IMG/VR virus record: IMGVR_UViG_3300042881_004673
Coordinates: 16,392 to 80,391 of that record
Length of the DNA: 64,000 bases
Reading direction: 5' to 3' (one strand)
From: a virus
Made by a program: the position numbers and the translations under genes. This document shows positions 52,588 to 60,497 of the stretch, in pieces (position 1 is the stretch's first letter; every line of letters starts with the position of its first letter). The notes below the pieces were generated by a model. The model saw nothing but the letters and a program-made list of their open reading frames with translations. It was not told the origin of the DNA and searched no databases.

Positions 52588-52887
52588 ATGGAAATTCAAG
52601 AATTAATATTTTTTTATCTTCACGAAAATATAAACACTGTTGAGGTTCATTTTAGATTAAATATTGATTCTGAAGAAGAGATGAGAACGGATTTTATTAG
52701 TTTAAGCGAAGCTTCTGATTTTGGGTATGAAATAATAATGGAAGATTACAATACCCAAGACGAAGAAGATGAAGACGAATTTTATTGGTTAGAATCCCCA
52801 TCAATTGATGAGGATAATCTAATGATTTTTTTAAATGAGTATTACGTTATTAATCCAGATAAATTACCAAAACCTGAATTTACTTAA
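52588..52887 (+). CDS. Small acidic protein
   Basis: 99 residues, starting 2 bases after the previous stop. Very acidic (DEEDEDEF). No tag; function unknown. It overlaps the minus-strand lipoprotein gene by 4 bases. Confidence 0.65.
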   Translation: MEIQELIFFYLHENINTVEVHFRLNIDSEEEMRTDFISLSEASDFGYEIIMEDYNTQDEEDEDEFYWLESPSIDEDNLMIFLNEYYVINPDKLPKPEFT

Positions 52888-53384
52888 GGACCAACTCTAG
52901 TTAAAAACATGGTTGTTGTTTCCCCACTAGTATTTGACCCAAAATCATAACTACCTGAAGTTCTTATTGCAAGACTCTCTACCCCATCATCAAGAATTTT
53001 CCACACACGACGAGTTCCATCATAGTTAAAAACAATATAACCATAATCATATACACTACGTTGGCCATGAGTATAGTAAGTATATTTTTTACTCCAAGTT
53101 GTGCCACCACTCGGTAAATCAACAGGGTTAAAATATATTATGGAATAATCCAATGCCAACCTTGTAAAACCAACAGAGATAGAGTCTATTGGCTTTGTTT
53201 CACTTTCATTAACATAAAGATCGCCAGGATAGAAAACTTGATTTAAACCTGAGTTGTCCCTATTTTCATAGGTAATTTTATCAATTCTATATTCACCACT
53301 TAAACTAAGTAGAGGTGGTTGGGCGTATTTCACACAAGAAGTTATTAAAACTAAGGAAATAAAGGATATAAGTATTTTTTTCAT
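52884..53384 (-). CDS. Secreted lipoprotein with a host-type promoter
   Basis: 166 residues. A lipobox signal peptide (KKILISFISLVLITSC) puts the mature Cys at about residue 17. The rest is a beta-rich domain of unknown function (LSGEYRIDKITYENR), resembling lipocalin-like or small beta-barrel lipoproteins. The gene is minus-strand with a TATATTTG box 15 bases upstream. Phage lipoproteins under host-type promoters often block superinfection, which is a possibility here, not shown. Confidence 0.78.
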   Translation of the reverse strand: MKKILISFISLVLITSCVKYAQPPLLSLSGEYRIDKITYENRDNSGLNQVFYPGDLYVNESETKPIDSISVGFTRLALDYSIIYFNPVDLPSGGTTWSKKYTYYTHGQRSVYDYGYIVFNYDGTRRVWKILDDGVESLAIRTSGSYDFGSNTSGETTTMFLTRVGP

Positions 53385-53399
53385 ATTTAATTGTTTTTA

Positions 53400-53407
53400 C
53401 AAATATA
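53400..53407 (-). promoter_or_regulatory. Host-type TATATTTG box
   Basis: Minus-strand box 15 bases before the lipoprotein ATG at 53384. Confidence 0.6.
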
Positions 53408-53431
53408 ACCATTTTTTTATGTTTTTAAAAC

Positions 53432-53438
53432 TATTTAT
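53432..53438 (+). promoter_or_regulatory. TATTTAT late-type promoter box
   Basis: Lies 9 bases before the ATG at 53448, between the two common spacings. Confidence 0.5.
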
Positions 53439-53447
53439 AAAAAAAAA

Positions 53448-53678
53448 ATGGATTTAGATAAAATTATTTATTTGTTAACAACATATACTTACCCAACAAA
53501 TAAAAAAGAAATGGGGGAACAAGATGAGTCGCCACCATCCACAGGTGGAGCTGCATATCCTACTGTAACAAAATGGGAGACGGGGTTAACAAGAAGTGTT
53601 GCAAATCAAATTGATTACAAGGCCAAATGGAAAGATTTATACAAAATAACGAGAGGTAAGTCAAATACTTTATTATAA
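53448..53678 (+). CDS. Small protein of unknown function
   Basis: 76 residues. A second in-frame ATG (EMGEQDESPPSTGGAAYP) lies at residue 22. The distinctive part is KWETGLTRSVANQIDYKAKW, a pattern I associate with small structural proteins of large phages but cannot name. No membrane segment. Confidence 0.6.
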   Translation: MDLDKIIYLLTTYTYPTNKKEMGEQDESPPSTGGAAYPTVTKWETGLTRSVANQIDYKAKWKDLYKITRGKSNTLL

Positions 53679-53693
53679 ACAAAATTAGTAGAT

Positions 53694-53700
53694 ATTTATA
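53694..53700 (+). promoter_or_regulatory. TATTTAT late-type promoter box (short spacing)
   Basis: Lies 4 bases before the ATG at 53705; heads a three-gene operon of large proteins. Confidence 0.62.
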
Positions 53701-53704
53701 AATT

Positions 53705-55018
53705 ATGGTAAGAAATATACAAATTAATGAATCTGAAAAAAGAGAGTTATTAAAACAACATTCTAACAATAAATCTTTTTTAATTGAAGATGATGTTGTT
53801 TTTACAAATTGGTTAAGTTCCGATAATAAATATGTCGTATTTATGGATCAATTAATTGAAGTAAAAACAAAAACAAATTTAGGGGATATTTGGAAAAATC
53901 CAGACAACCTATTTTTATTTTTAGAACATCTTTATAAAACTTCCAAATTTACATCGGTAATAAAAGAAGAAGCGTCTAACTTTTTTTCCAAAAGACTTAT
54001 AATGGAAGGTAATAGAGATTTATCGTCAATTAAACATTTAATTAAAATTTTAATTAAAGAAGATAATGCAATCCAATGGCTTTGGAATAAAGGAGTACAG
54101 GGAGTAAAAGCTGTGGGTAATTTTGTGGTAGACACCGTAAAATCAACCTACACAGGCATTAAAGACACACTTTCACAAGCTTGGGATGGTATAAAAGCGG
54201 CAGGTATTGCAATTTCTAAAGGGGATTTTACAGAACTTATGGCAATAATTGGCAGAGGGTTTTTATGGGCGGCAAGAAAAATAAGGTCCGCCGCTTATAG
54301 CACTGTTGGTATGATTGTAGATGCCATTTTAATAGCGACTGGTGTTGGTAAAATTGGTCAGGTAGTTGTTTGGGCGATCATTGTTGCGTTAGACCTTTAT
54401 GAATTTATTAACGAAGATTATGAAAACAAAGATGATCCTATGTGGGTAAGATATTTATTTTTTGGATGTGATGTTTTAGGGTTAGTTTTTGCTGGGGCAG
54501 CTGCGGGAGGAGCAAGAGCCGTAATAAAAGGGGTTTTTAAAGGAATTTCTTCAGGGGCTGAAGCGGCAGTAACAATCGCTAAAAACAAATCCATAATGGG
54601 AATTCTTACAAAAATGGTTGGAGCGATGAAAGATTTACCAGCTAAATTCGCTCAGCATTCTGCAAAACTTGGAACAGGTTTTTTTGCTAAGTTATTTGGA
54701 CCGGCTTTAACTGGTCTTGGAAAGGTAGTTACCGGGTTTTTAAATTCAATAAAATCATTATTTAGTAAACCACAATTTAGACCTGTTTTAATACAACTTG
54801 GATTAATAACTGGATTAGGAGCTTATGGTGAAATACAAAAAGAAAAACTTTCCGATTTAGAAACCAAAAAGAAAGAAATGGATAAACAAAACGCAATTAA
54901 TGCGGCATCGGTTGAAAAACAAAATAAAGAATTGGCAACAAAATCTGATGATTTATTGGCAGCTTTAGATACTGGTGAGAATAATTTGGACGATATAAAT
55001 GCATGGGGAAATGATTAA
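53705..55018 (+). CDS. Tagged large hydrophobic protein with an internal tag
   Basis: 437 residues. N-terminal tag VRNIQINESEKRELLKQH with INE, then LIED. At about 109-122 an internal tag (IKHLIKILIKED) closely matches the N-terminal tag of 18520 (MKHLIRKILKEE). What follows (125-395) is Gly/Ala-rich with long amphipathic and hydrophobic segments (STVGMIVDAILIATGVG, LGLVFAGAAAGGARA), like tail-tip or pore-forming proteins. A coiled-coil-like end (KEKLSDLETKKKEMDKQ) closes it. Possibly a membrane-penetrating ejection protein. Confidence 0.77.
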   Translation: MVRNIQINESEKRELLKQHSNNKSFLIEDDVVFTNWLSSDNKYVVFMDQLIEVKTKTNLGDIWKNPDNLFLFLEHLYKTSKFTSVIKEEASNFFSKRLIMEGNRDLSSIKHLIKILIKEDNAIQWLWNKGVQGVKAVGNFVVDTVKSTYTGIKDTLSQAWDGIKAAGIAISKGDFTELMAIIGRGFLWAARKIRSAAYSTVGMIVDAILIATGVGKIGQVVVWAIIVALDLYEFINEDYENKDDPMWVRYLFFGCDVLGLVFAGAAAGGARAVIKGVFKGISSGAEAAVTIAKNKSIMGILTKMVGAMKDLPAKFAQHSAKLGTGFFAKLFGPALTGLGKVVTGFLNSIKSLFSKPQFRPVLIQLGLITGLGAYGEIQKEKLSDLETKKKEMDKQNAINAASVEKQNKELATKSDDLLAALDTGENNLDDINAWGND

Positions 55019-55019
55019 T

Positions 55020-56357
55020 ATGGAAAAAGAAATACTAAACGAAATATTAAGGATTAGATTATTATCAAATTATGATATGAAATCAACTTTAACTGAAAAC
55101 GAAGAAATTATTTTAAAAGAAGGTAAGGGTGATACGGTTGTTAACACTATAAAAACTGTTGACGATATTGCAAAAATAGAAAGACAAATGTTGAAAGCAT
55201 CAGAAAATGAATTAAGAACCGCTTTAAATCAAGGTAAAAAACTTACTATTACCGCTAAAGACGGAATAACATTATTAAAAACAACTGATGAAATTATTGG
55301 AGCACTAAAGGCTGGTAAACTAGCGCCAGCTGAAGCTGGAAAAGTTTATAGAAACGCATTTAGAAACACAACAGATATTAAATTACTTCAGGGTATTGCC
55401 GATAAAACGGTGGAGGGAGCAAGTTTTATTAATAAGTATGGGAATTTAAATAAATCAGAGTTTATTTCAAGGGTAACAAAAGACATGAAAATAGGTCCAC
55501 AACAAGCGGAGGCTCTTTTTAAATCTAACACAAAAAGATTATCTATTATAGGTAACACGGGCGAAAACTTAGTTAAAAACACAGGTAAAAACACAGGTAA
55601 AAACGCAGGTAAAAACGCAGGTAAAAATTCTCAAAATATTAACATCAATATTAACAATAACGTTAAAAATATGAGTAATGCTGAATATGCAAAATATTTG
55701 GATGGATATGCTGATGATCTTTATAAGGCTACAGGTAAAGATGCGGATGATTTAGCGCGAAATAGTGGTTTTAAAAATTTTGATGATTGGGGTAGAAGAG
55801 ATCCTGATGGAATGTTAAGAGTTATAGAATCTGAAACTAGGTCTAATACGGGATTTTTTGGTAGACTTTTTGCTAAAGGTAATAGATGGGCCATTGTATG
55901 GTCAATTGTTAAATGGGGATCATTAGCGGTTGGGGCTTATTGGTTATATAAAAAATTGTTTGGAGATAATGCTCCAAACCCTTGTGAACCAGGAACTCAT
56001 ATGGTTGAAGGAAAAGGTTGTATTCCTGATGGTGGAGACGGCGGAGGCGGAGGCGGCGGAGGCGGTGGAGGCGGTGGAGACACAGAAGATGAAGGACCTA
56101 ATGATGAAAACCTTAAAGATTCCGAAGGAAATAAATATGTTGAATGTGAACCACCTTATTATAAAGGATGTATCGGAAAAAAAGGTGATGACAATATTAA
56201 AAAGGCTCAAGATTGTTTGGGAGTAACGCCTAATGGATTCTTTAATCAAGAAACAGAAGACGCACTAAAAAATAAAATAAATAAAAAAAGTTTCACTTCT
56301 TCAGACATGAGTGCTATATGTGCTAAAAGTTATGGTGGAGGAAGTTTTCAAATTTAA
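55020..56357 (+). CDS. Tagged membrane protein with TGKN repeats, poly-Gly linker and PG-binding-like end
   Basis: 445 residues from the ATG at 55020 (1 base after the previous stop; two upstream ATGs overlap the previous gene). Tag-like start EKEILNEILRIRLLSNYD with LTE and LKE sites. The helical N-terminal half leads to four TGKN/AGKN repeats (about 190-205). A membrane segment (IVWSIVKWGSLAVGAYWLY) lies near 300, then a poly-Gly linker (about 339-355). The C-terminal region (DNIKKAQDCLGVTPNGFF) resembles a peptidoglycan-binding domain. The layout suggests an envelope-penetrating virion protein. Confidence 0.76.
   Translation: MEKEILNEILRIRLLSNYDMKSTLTENEEIILKEGKGDTVVNTIKTVDDIAKIERQMLKASENELRTALNQGKKLTITAKDGITLLKTTDEIIGALKAGKLAPAEAGKVYRNAFRNTTDIKLLQGIADKTVEGASFINKYGNLNKSEFISRVTKDMKIGPQQAEALFKSNTKRLSIIGNTGENLVKNTGKNTGKNAGKNAGKNSQNINININNNVKNMSNAEYAKYLDGYADDLYKATGKDADDLARNSGFKNFDDWGRRDPDGMLRVIESETRSNTGFFGRLFAKGNRWAIVWSIVKWGSLAVGAYWLYKKLFGDNAPNPCEPGTHMVEGKGCIPDGGDGGGGGGGGGGGGGDTEDEGPNDENLKDSEGNKYVECEPPYYKGCIGKKGDDNIKKAQDCLGVTPNGFFNQETEDALKNKINKKSFTSSDMSAICAKSYGGGSFQI
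56032..56082 (+). repeat. GC-rich GGA/GGC repeat encoding poly-glycine
   Basis: A run of GGN codons, by far the most GC-rich patch in the window. Slippage-prone, so length may vary. Confidence 0.9.
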
Positions 56358-56369
56358 AAAATAAAAAAA

Positions 56370-58085
56370 ATGGATGTAAGTAGTATTTTAAGTAAAATTT
56401 TAAATGAAGAATATGTGGTAGGTAAAACCGGAAGAGGTATAAATTATAAAGACACTAATTTGGTATTATCAAACGCCAAAACAAATTGCCCAACTTTAAA
56501 GTTTTTAGGTGGTATAAAATCAATGACACCATCATCCCCTATAGATGGAAATGTTCCTTTAATGAATAAGTTTCCCGAAATTTACAATATGACACCAGAT
56601 GCTGTTGCCTATGCGTCGGGTAAACTTGGTAGTGAAAATATTGTGGTTTTTGGTGTTGTAGATCCTAACACACAATCAGGAAAAAGAGGTTTATTAGCTT
56701 ATACAGTTGCCTCAGGACTAAAACCTCAAAGATTCCCAGGAGGAGCTGGAACCGGATGTGGAGAACTACAAAGATTTGAGGATTATGGTCAAGGTAATTT
56801 ATCTGAATATAATAAAGCGGTGTTAGATTCTTATTTAAAAAGATATGGTGGTATGTATACCACTGCTGAACCGTCTAATATGAGTAATTTTATTGCAGTT
56901 GAATATAGAGATTTAAGACAAAATGGTAAACAATTGCCTTGGGATGGTGATCCTCAGGGAAAAGTTTGGAGAAAAGTTGAGGGTGGTAGTCAACAATTTC
57001 TTGACAACGCCGAAGAAACTGACAAGATAATGAAAGAACAAGGATTTACCGACATACAACCTTCAAATCAAACTGAATTGGGTTTAGGGTTTACTTTAAA
57101 ATCGGCAAAAGACAATTTGGGAACTATGGGGATTGACTCAAGTGTGGCCACAACTAAGGCGTATTGGCCAACTAGAAATGGTGGTGTTGTTTTTGACCCA
57201 ACTCCTGATCAATGTAGAGAATTTGTAAGACTACTTAAAGCTTGTAAAAATAACGATAAAAGTGTTACTAAAGATCAGTGTAATGAAAAACTAATACAAA
57301 GAAAGTTAAGTACAATTAGTTGTAATAAAAAAGGAATGTTTAAAGCGGGAGGAATACTTGGTCTTAAAGATGATTTTGAAGCCTTAATAGGTGACCCTAC
57401 GTATTATGGTTTACAGAATTTAGCGACTGGTCTTGGAACAGTTACTCAGGGCAATATCACAGCAGAATCAACTTTAGAGTTTAAGATCAATAATATTTTA
57501 AATGAAGAACATAGAAAATTTTCGTTTAATAATGTTAAAAAACATCAATATAATTTTAATAAAGAGTTGGTTGAGGATTTTTCATCTCAGTTAGTTTTAA
57601 GTGCCTATTTTGATCTTCAAAAATCTATGAAAAAATTAAACAGATTAAATGAAGGTCTTGCTGGCGATATCTTTGGTGGTCTTGGGTTTAACTTAGGAGA
57701 CAAACTAATGGGGGGTGCAAAAGAAACCATCGTTACTTACATTGTCAAAAAACTTGGGTTTAAGGCGGATGATTTTATCACATTACTTATTATAAATGTT
57801 TTTGCAAATTTAGATGTTGCTGACTACAAAGAATTTTTTACTAATTGTTCTAAATTTACAAAAATAATTGTAAAATCCGCGCTAGAAGCTTGGTTGGATC
57901 TGGCCATGAAAAAAATTGGGAGCGGGAAGGGGTCTATGGAAGGGTTTGTTTATTCGGCGCTTAAAAATACGGTAACAGAAACCGCGGCACAAACAACAGT
58001 ATTTAAAAGATTAGAAATTTTAGCAGAAAATATGGTTTGTCCAATAGTTCAAAATATAGATGATATGGGAGAAGCTTTAATTTAA
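56370..58085 (+). CDS. Tagged large protein with an internal tag
   Basis: 571 residues. Tag DVSSILSKILNEE. The N-terminal domain (20-365) contains GAGTGCGELQRFEDYGQGN and a Cys pair region (DQCREFVRLLKACKNND). At about 370-381 an internal tag (EFKINNILNEEHRK) opens a second, mostly helical part with RLNEGLAG (LNE again) and hydrophobic stretches (ITLLIINVFANLDVAD). It is third in the operon with 53705 and 55020, so the three may form one virion complex. No family recognised. Confidence 0.77.
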   Translation: MDVSSILSKILNEEYVVGKTGRGINYKDTNLVLSNAKTNCPTLKFLGGIKSMTPSSPIDGNVPLMNKFPEIYNMTPDAVAYASGKLGSENIVVFGVVDPNTQSGKRGLLAYTVASGLKPQRFPGGAGTGCGELQRFEDYGQGNLSEYNKAVLDSYLKRYGGMYTTAEPSNMSNFIAVEYRDLRQNGKQLPWDGDPQGKVWRKVEGGSQQFLDNAEETDKIMKEQGFTDIQPSNQTELGLGFTLKSAKDNLGTMGIDSSVATTKAYWPTRNGGVVFDPTPDQCREFVRLLKACKNNDKSVTKDQCNEKLIQRKLSTISCNKKGMFKAGGILGLKDDFEALIGDPTYYGLQNLATGLGTVTQGNITAESTLEFKINNILNEEHRKFSFNNVKKHQYNFNKELVEDFSSQLVLSAYFDLQKSMKKLNRLNEGLAGDIFGGLGFNLGDKLMGGAKETIVTYIVKKLGFKADDFITLLIINVFANLDVADYKEFFTNCSKFTKIIVKSALEAWLDLAMKKIGSGKGSMEGFVYSALKNTVTETAAQTTVFKRLEILAENMVCPIVQNIDDMGEALI

Positions 58086-58115
58086 TTTTTTTTTTGTTTA
58101 TCTAATTTTTTTATA

Positions 58116-58123
58116 TATCTTTG
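58116..58123 (+). promoter_or_regulatory. Host-type TATCTTTG box
   Basis: Matches TAnnTTTG and lies 16 bases before the ATG at 58140. Confidence 0.58.
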
Positions 58124-58139
58124 TAGAAATTAATCTACT

Positions 58140-58835
58140 ATGAAAAACACAATAAGCCCTCTGTCTTCCCTATTAATTATAGGTTTCTTTGTTTTTTGCC
58201 TTTTAAATGTAAAGCCTCAAAAAACCAATGATACAAATAAAAACCTCTATTCGCAAAACGAACAGACGGTATCTGATGGCGGTGGATACACCCCAAAAAA
58301 AATACAAAGATCTCAAGAAACAATAGACTATTTTAATGAAATTGTTTTTAATACCGAATTTAAAGGAAAAAGGGAAAGTGCCTTCAAATGGAATAAAAAC
58401 ATGAAAATATATGTTGAGGGCGAAAAAATTGATTATTTGATGGTAGAATTAAATGATATTGTTTCAGAACTTAATAATATTATTAACACTATTGAAATAG
58501 AAATTGTTAAAAACCCTAAAGATGCCAATATGTTTATTTATCTTGGGTCAAGTGATGGTTTTGCCAATTATTGCCCAAATTTAGATCGTTCTTTATTAAC
58601 AAATAATTGGGGTCTTTTTAGTGTTGGATCGGTAAAAGGTTATATGTATGTTGATATCAATAGAGCAAATGAAGTAGAACAAAAACACTTACTTCGTGAA
58701 GAGTTAACACAATCTTTAGGGTTGTTTAATGACTCTTACAAATACCCTGAAAGTATTTATTATCAAGGTTGGACAACAACAACAGAATACGCACCAATTG
58801 ATGTTGAACTTATTGAAATGTTATACAATGAATAA
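58140..58835 (+). CDS. Exported DUF2927-like protein
   Basis: 231 residues. An N-terminal hydrophobic segment (LSSLLIIGFFVFCLLNV) acts as a signal or anchor; there is no clean lipobox. The mature part contains HLLREELTQSLGLFNDSYKY, then PESIYY, the signature of the DUF2927 family, thought to be metallopeptidase-like, with the Glu pair and Asp as candidate catalytic residues. It has a host-type promoter and no tag. Possibly a surface or periplasmic factor. Confidence 0.75.
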   Translation: MKNTISPLSSLLIIGFFVFCLLNVKPQKTNDTNKNLYSQNEQTVSDGGGYTPKKIQRSQETIDYFNEIVFNTEFKGKRESAFKWNKNMKIYVEGEKIDYLMVELNDIVSELNNIINTIEIEIVKNPKDANMFIYLGSSDGFANYCPNLDRSLLTNNWGLFSVGSVKGYMYVDINRANEVEQKHLLREELTQSLGLFNDSYKYPESIYYQGWTTTTEYAPIDVELIEMLYNE

Positions 58836-59013
58836 TATATTTGTAATTATTAAAAACGTTAGTCTTCCAAATAACCGAATACTGCCTGTGATAATGTTAA
58901 ACGAACAAGGAGAGGTGTGGGAATTTGATGATAAAGACAAAGTCCAAGAGATGGTAAACATATTAAATACCAACACCGATTCGGGCCATAAATACGAAAT
59001 TAAGAAGATTTGA
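58828..59013 (+). CDS. Small protein of unknown function
   Basis: 61 residues from the ATG at 58828, which overlaps the previous gene by 8 bases. NNIFVIIKNVSLPNNRILPV then VWEFDDKDKVQEMVN. A short alpha/beta protein; no family recognised. The tRNA-Arg follows 6 bases after its stop. Confidence 0.62.
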   Translation: MNNIFVIIKNVSLPNNRILPVIMLNEQGEVWEFDDKDKVQEMVNILNTNTDSGHKYEIKKI

Positions 59014-59019
59014 TACCAT

Positions 59020-59091
59020 GGTTCCGTAGTGAAAGGGATATCACAGTAGATTTCTAATCTTCTATTCCTGGTTCGAATCCAGGCGGGACTA
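59020..59091 (+). tRNA. tRNA-Arg (anticodon TCT)
   Basis: 72 bases. Acceptor GGTTCCG pairs with CGGGACT (two G-T pairs), D-arm GTGA/TCAC, anticodon loop TTTCTAA (TCT) with one stem mismatch, T-arm CCTGG-TTCGAAT-CCAGG. CCA is not encoded. Reads AGA, a codon favoured in AT-rich genes. Confidence 0.88.
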
Positions 59092-59110
59092 CAATTTAAT
59101 TAAAAAAACA

Positions 59111-59206
59111 ATGGAAGATATACACCAACAAATTCACGAAGAGTTTATTAACTCAGAAAACTATGAAAAATATTTATACGAATTAAACCAATATGGCTTG
59201 ATTTAA
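59111..59206 (+). CDS. Possible 31-residue ORF
   Basis: MEDIHQQIHEEFINSENYEK... is charged and helical, placed between the tRNA-Arg and the next gene. Support is only the open frame and codon use like its neighbours. Confidence 0.45.
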   Translation: MEDIHQQIHEEFINSENYEKYLYELNQYGLI

Positions 59207-59217
59207 AAAAAAATTTG

Positions 59218-59225
59218 TATCTTTA
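59218..59225 (+). promoter_or_regulatory. Host-type TATCTTTA box
   Basis: One base off TAnnTTTG; followed by 4 bases (CAGT) and the ATG at 59230. Confidence 0.5.
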
Positions 59226-59229
59226 CAGT

Positions 59230-59727
59230 ATGAAAAACAAACTACCATACGAAGCCACAGGAAACGCAATTAAAGGATATACTGAGTCATCAACCGCCAA
59301 AGGCGAAAGAAATGATTGTGTTGTTAGAGCATTTGCGTCTTCATTTGAAGTATCTTATGATTATGCTCACAGGTATGTTGCCGATGAATTTGGAAGAAAA
59401 CCAAGAAATGGTACATACGGAACGGTATCTAAACTTGTCAAAATGGGTGACAGTTTGTTTAAGGTTAACGGCAAAAAAATTCGTCCTGTTGGGATAAGAC
59501 ATAATGACCAAATGTTAAGATCATTAATGTATGATGTGACAATCAAAGGTGAAACAAAGAAAAGAAACATGACTGTGGGCACATTTGTTAAACAAAACCC
59601 AAAAGGCACATTCTTTGTTCTTGTTAACCGACATGCGTTTACAATCAAAGATGGTGTTGTTATTGGAAACCCTGAAGATGCCACCAAGACTAAAAAAATC
59701 ATGAGATGTGCATTTGAGATAAAATAA
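59230..59727 (+). CDS. Papain-like cysteine peptidase-type protein
   Basis: 165 residues from the ATG at 59230, the third Met of the open frame. GERNDCVVRAFA carries the candidate catalytic Cys with Asn-Asp before it, NRHAFTIKDGVVIGNPED the His and the following Asn/Asp. This N-D-C ... H ... pattern is shared by small phage and plasmid cysteine peptidase-like proteins. No tag or signal peptide. The role could be protein processing or host shut-off. Confidence 0.74.
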   Translation: MKNKLPYEATGNAIKGYTESSTAKGERNDCVVRAFASSFEVSYDYAHRYVADEFGRKPRNGTYGTVSKLVKMGDSLFKVNGKKIRPVGIRHNDQMLRSLMYDVTIKGETKKRNMTVGTFVKQNPKGTFFVLVNRHAFTIKDGVVIGNPEDATKTKKIMRCAFEIK

Positions 59728-59749
59728 ATTAAAAAATTTTCATAAAATG

Positions 59750-59781
59750 TTTGGCAGTTTAAAACAAACGCCATATATTTG
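59750..59781 (+). promoter_or_regulatory. Complete host-type promoter of the tRNA region
   Basis: TTTG at 59750-59753, then 20 bases, then TATATTTG at 59774-59781: a textbook Bacteroidota promoter, about 12 bases before the first hairpin. Confidence 0.8.
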
Positions 59782-59792
59782 TAAGAGAAACA

Positions 59793-59831
59793 ACGGGGGT
59801 AGGAAGTGAGAGGTTGGTGTCCTACTCCCGT
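59793..59831 (+). ncRNA. Long hairpin at the 5' end of the RNA cluster
   Basis: ACGGGGGTAGGA pairs with TCCTACTCCCGT (12 bp with one G-T pair) around a 15-base loop. Too large for a terminator with no T run, so a structured leader or small RNA. Confidence 0.7.
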
Positions 59832-59965
59832 GAAGAAATAAGAAGTTCATTGAAATTAAAATATTGTGGTGGTAAGAAACGGGAAACTCGTAAAGTGCAT
59901 TAACCTGTTGACATAAGATGGTGAAACGAGAGTGTGTGTCAGCTACTTAACTACAAAATTAAAAT

Positions 59966-60119
59966 AGTCAGGTGGTGGAATGTTAGACACATAGTGACAC
60001 GCACGGCAACCTTGAATAAGTGCACTTTGAAAAGGCAATGCGAATGATGAAGAACACTACCTCACTGTGCGTAGGTAAAATTCAAAGTGTTCATGCAGGT
60101 TAGAATCCTGTCCTGACTA
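59966..60119 (+). ncRNA. 154-base tRNA-like RNA
   Basis: AGTCAGG pairs perfectly with CCTGACT, followed by a discriminator A. The 3' end has a T-arm (GCAGG-TTAGAAT-CCTGT) and the 5' end a D-arm of the Leu/Ser type (GTG-GAATGTTAGA-CAC). The region that should hold the anticodon is about 110 bases long. Inside it ACGCAC (59999-60004) can pair with GTGCGT (60067-60072) and CACTTTGAA (60023-60031) with TTCAAAGTG (60081-60089); these cross and would form a pseudoknot. Candidates are a tRNA with an intron or a reduced tmRNA-like molecule. Confidence 0.6.
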
Positions 60120-60174
60120 CAACTAAGGAAGTATATGAGAGTCCTGAATTGTACACAAAATATCCCTATTGACA

Positions 60175-60190
60175 TCTCGGAAAGACGAGA
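60175..60190 (+). ncRNA. Small hairpin before tRNA-Ile
   Basis: TCTCG-GAAAGA-CGAGA ends 4 bases before the tRNA. The same GAAAGA loop occurs before tRNA-Asp at 60550, on a different stem, suggesting a processing signal. Confidence 0.6.
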
Positions 60191-60194
60191 ATAT

Positions 60195-60268
60195 AGTTAA
60201 TTAGCTCAGTTGGTTAGAGCGATTCCCTGATACGGAATAGGTCATTGGTTCGAGTCCAGTATTAACTA
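60195..60268 (+). tRNA. tRNA-Ile (anticodon GAT)
   Basis: 74 bases. Acceptor AGTTAAT/ATTAACT perfect; D-arm GCTC/GAGC; anticodon arm ATTCC-CTGATAC-GGAAT; T-arm ATTGG-TTCGAGT-CCAGT. CCA is not encoded. Confidence 0.92.
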
Positions 60269-60273
60269 CATAT

Positions 60274-60346
60274 CGCGGGATGTGGAAATTGGTCATCCGC
60301 TCGGTCTCATAAGCCGAGATTACAGGTTCGAGCCCTGTTCCCGCAA
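60274..60346 (+). tRNA. tRNA-Met (anticodon CAT) with initiator-like features
   Basis: 73 bases. Acceptor CGCGGGA/TCCCGCA leaves the first pair as C1-A72, the mark of bacterial initiator tRNA. The D-stem pair 11-24 is G-C (purine-pyrimidine), also initiator-like. Loop CTCATAA has CAT. The anticodon stem has only two of the three G-C pairs usual in initiators. T-arm ACAGG-TTCGAGC-CCTGT. CCA is not encoded. Confidence 0.88.
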
Positions 60347-60351
60347 CTAAA

Positions 60352-60412
60352 AGGGTAGAATATTCGTAAGGGCCTTTCCTGAAAGATGGCTAGCTAGGCC
60401 CGTGTCTACCCT
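60352..60412 (+). ncRNA. 61-base tRNA-like structured RNA lacking a T-arm
   Basis: AGGGTAG pairs perfectly with CTACCCT, and inside GGGCCT with AGGCCC. No TTCGA T-loop or clear anticodon arm is seen. It sits exactly where a tRNA would, between tRNA-Met and tRNA-Glu, followed by a short T run; a decayed tRNA or a small structured RNA. Confidence 0.55.
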
Positions 60413-60419
60413 TATTTTT

Positions 60420-60491
60420 GGTCCCATCGACTATCGGTTAGGTCGTCAGGTTTTCATCCTGGAAAGTCGGGTTCGATTCCCGGTGGGACTA
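60420..60491 (+). tRNA. tRNA-Glu (anticodon TTC)
   Basis: 72 bases. Acceptor GGTCCCA/TGGGACT (one G-T); D-arm GACT/GGTC; anticodon arm TCAGG-TTTTCAT-CCTGG; T-arm TCGGG-TTCGATT-CCCGG. CCA is not encoded. Confidence 0.92.
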
Positions 60492-60497
60492 CTATAG

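Noticed and set aside
60020-60078. tmRNA tag reading ANDEEHY in the 154-base RNA
   Set aside because: The frame ends LTVRR rather than the expected ALAA, and the RNA is much shorter than known tmRNAs, so I do not call ssrA.
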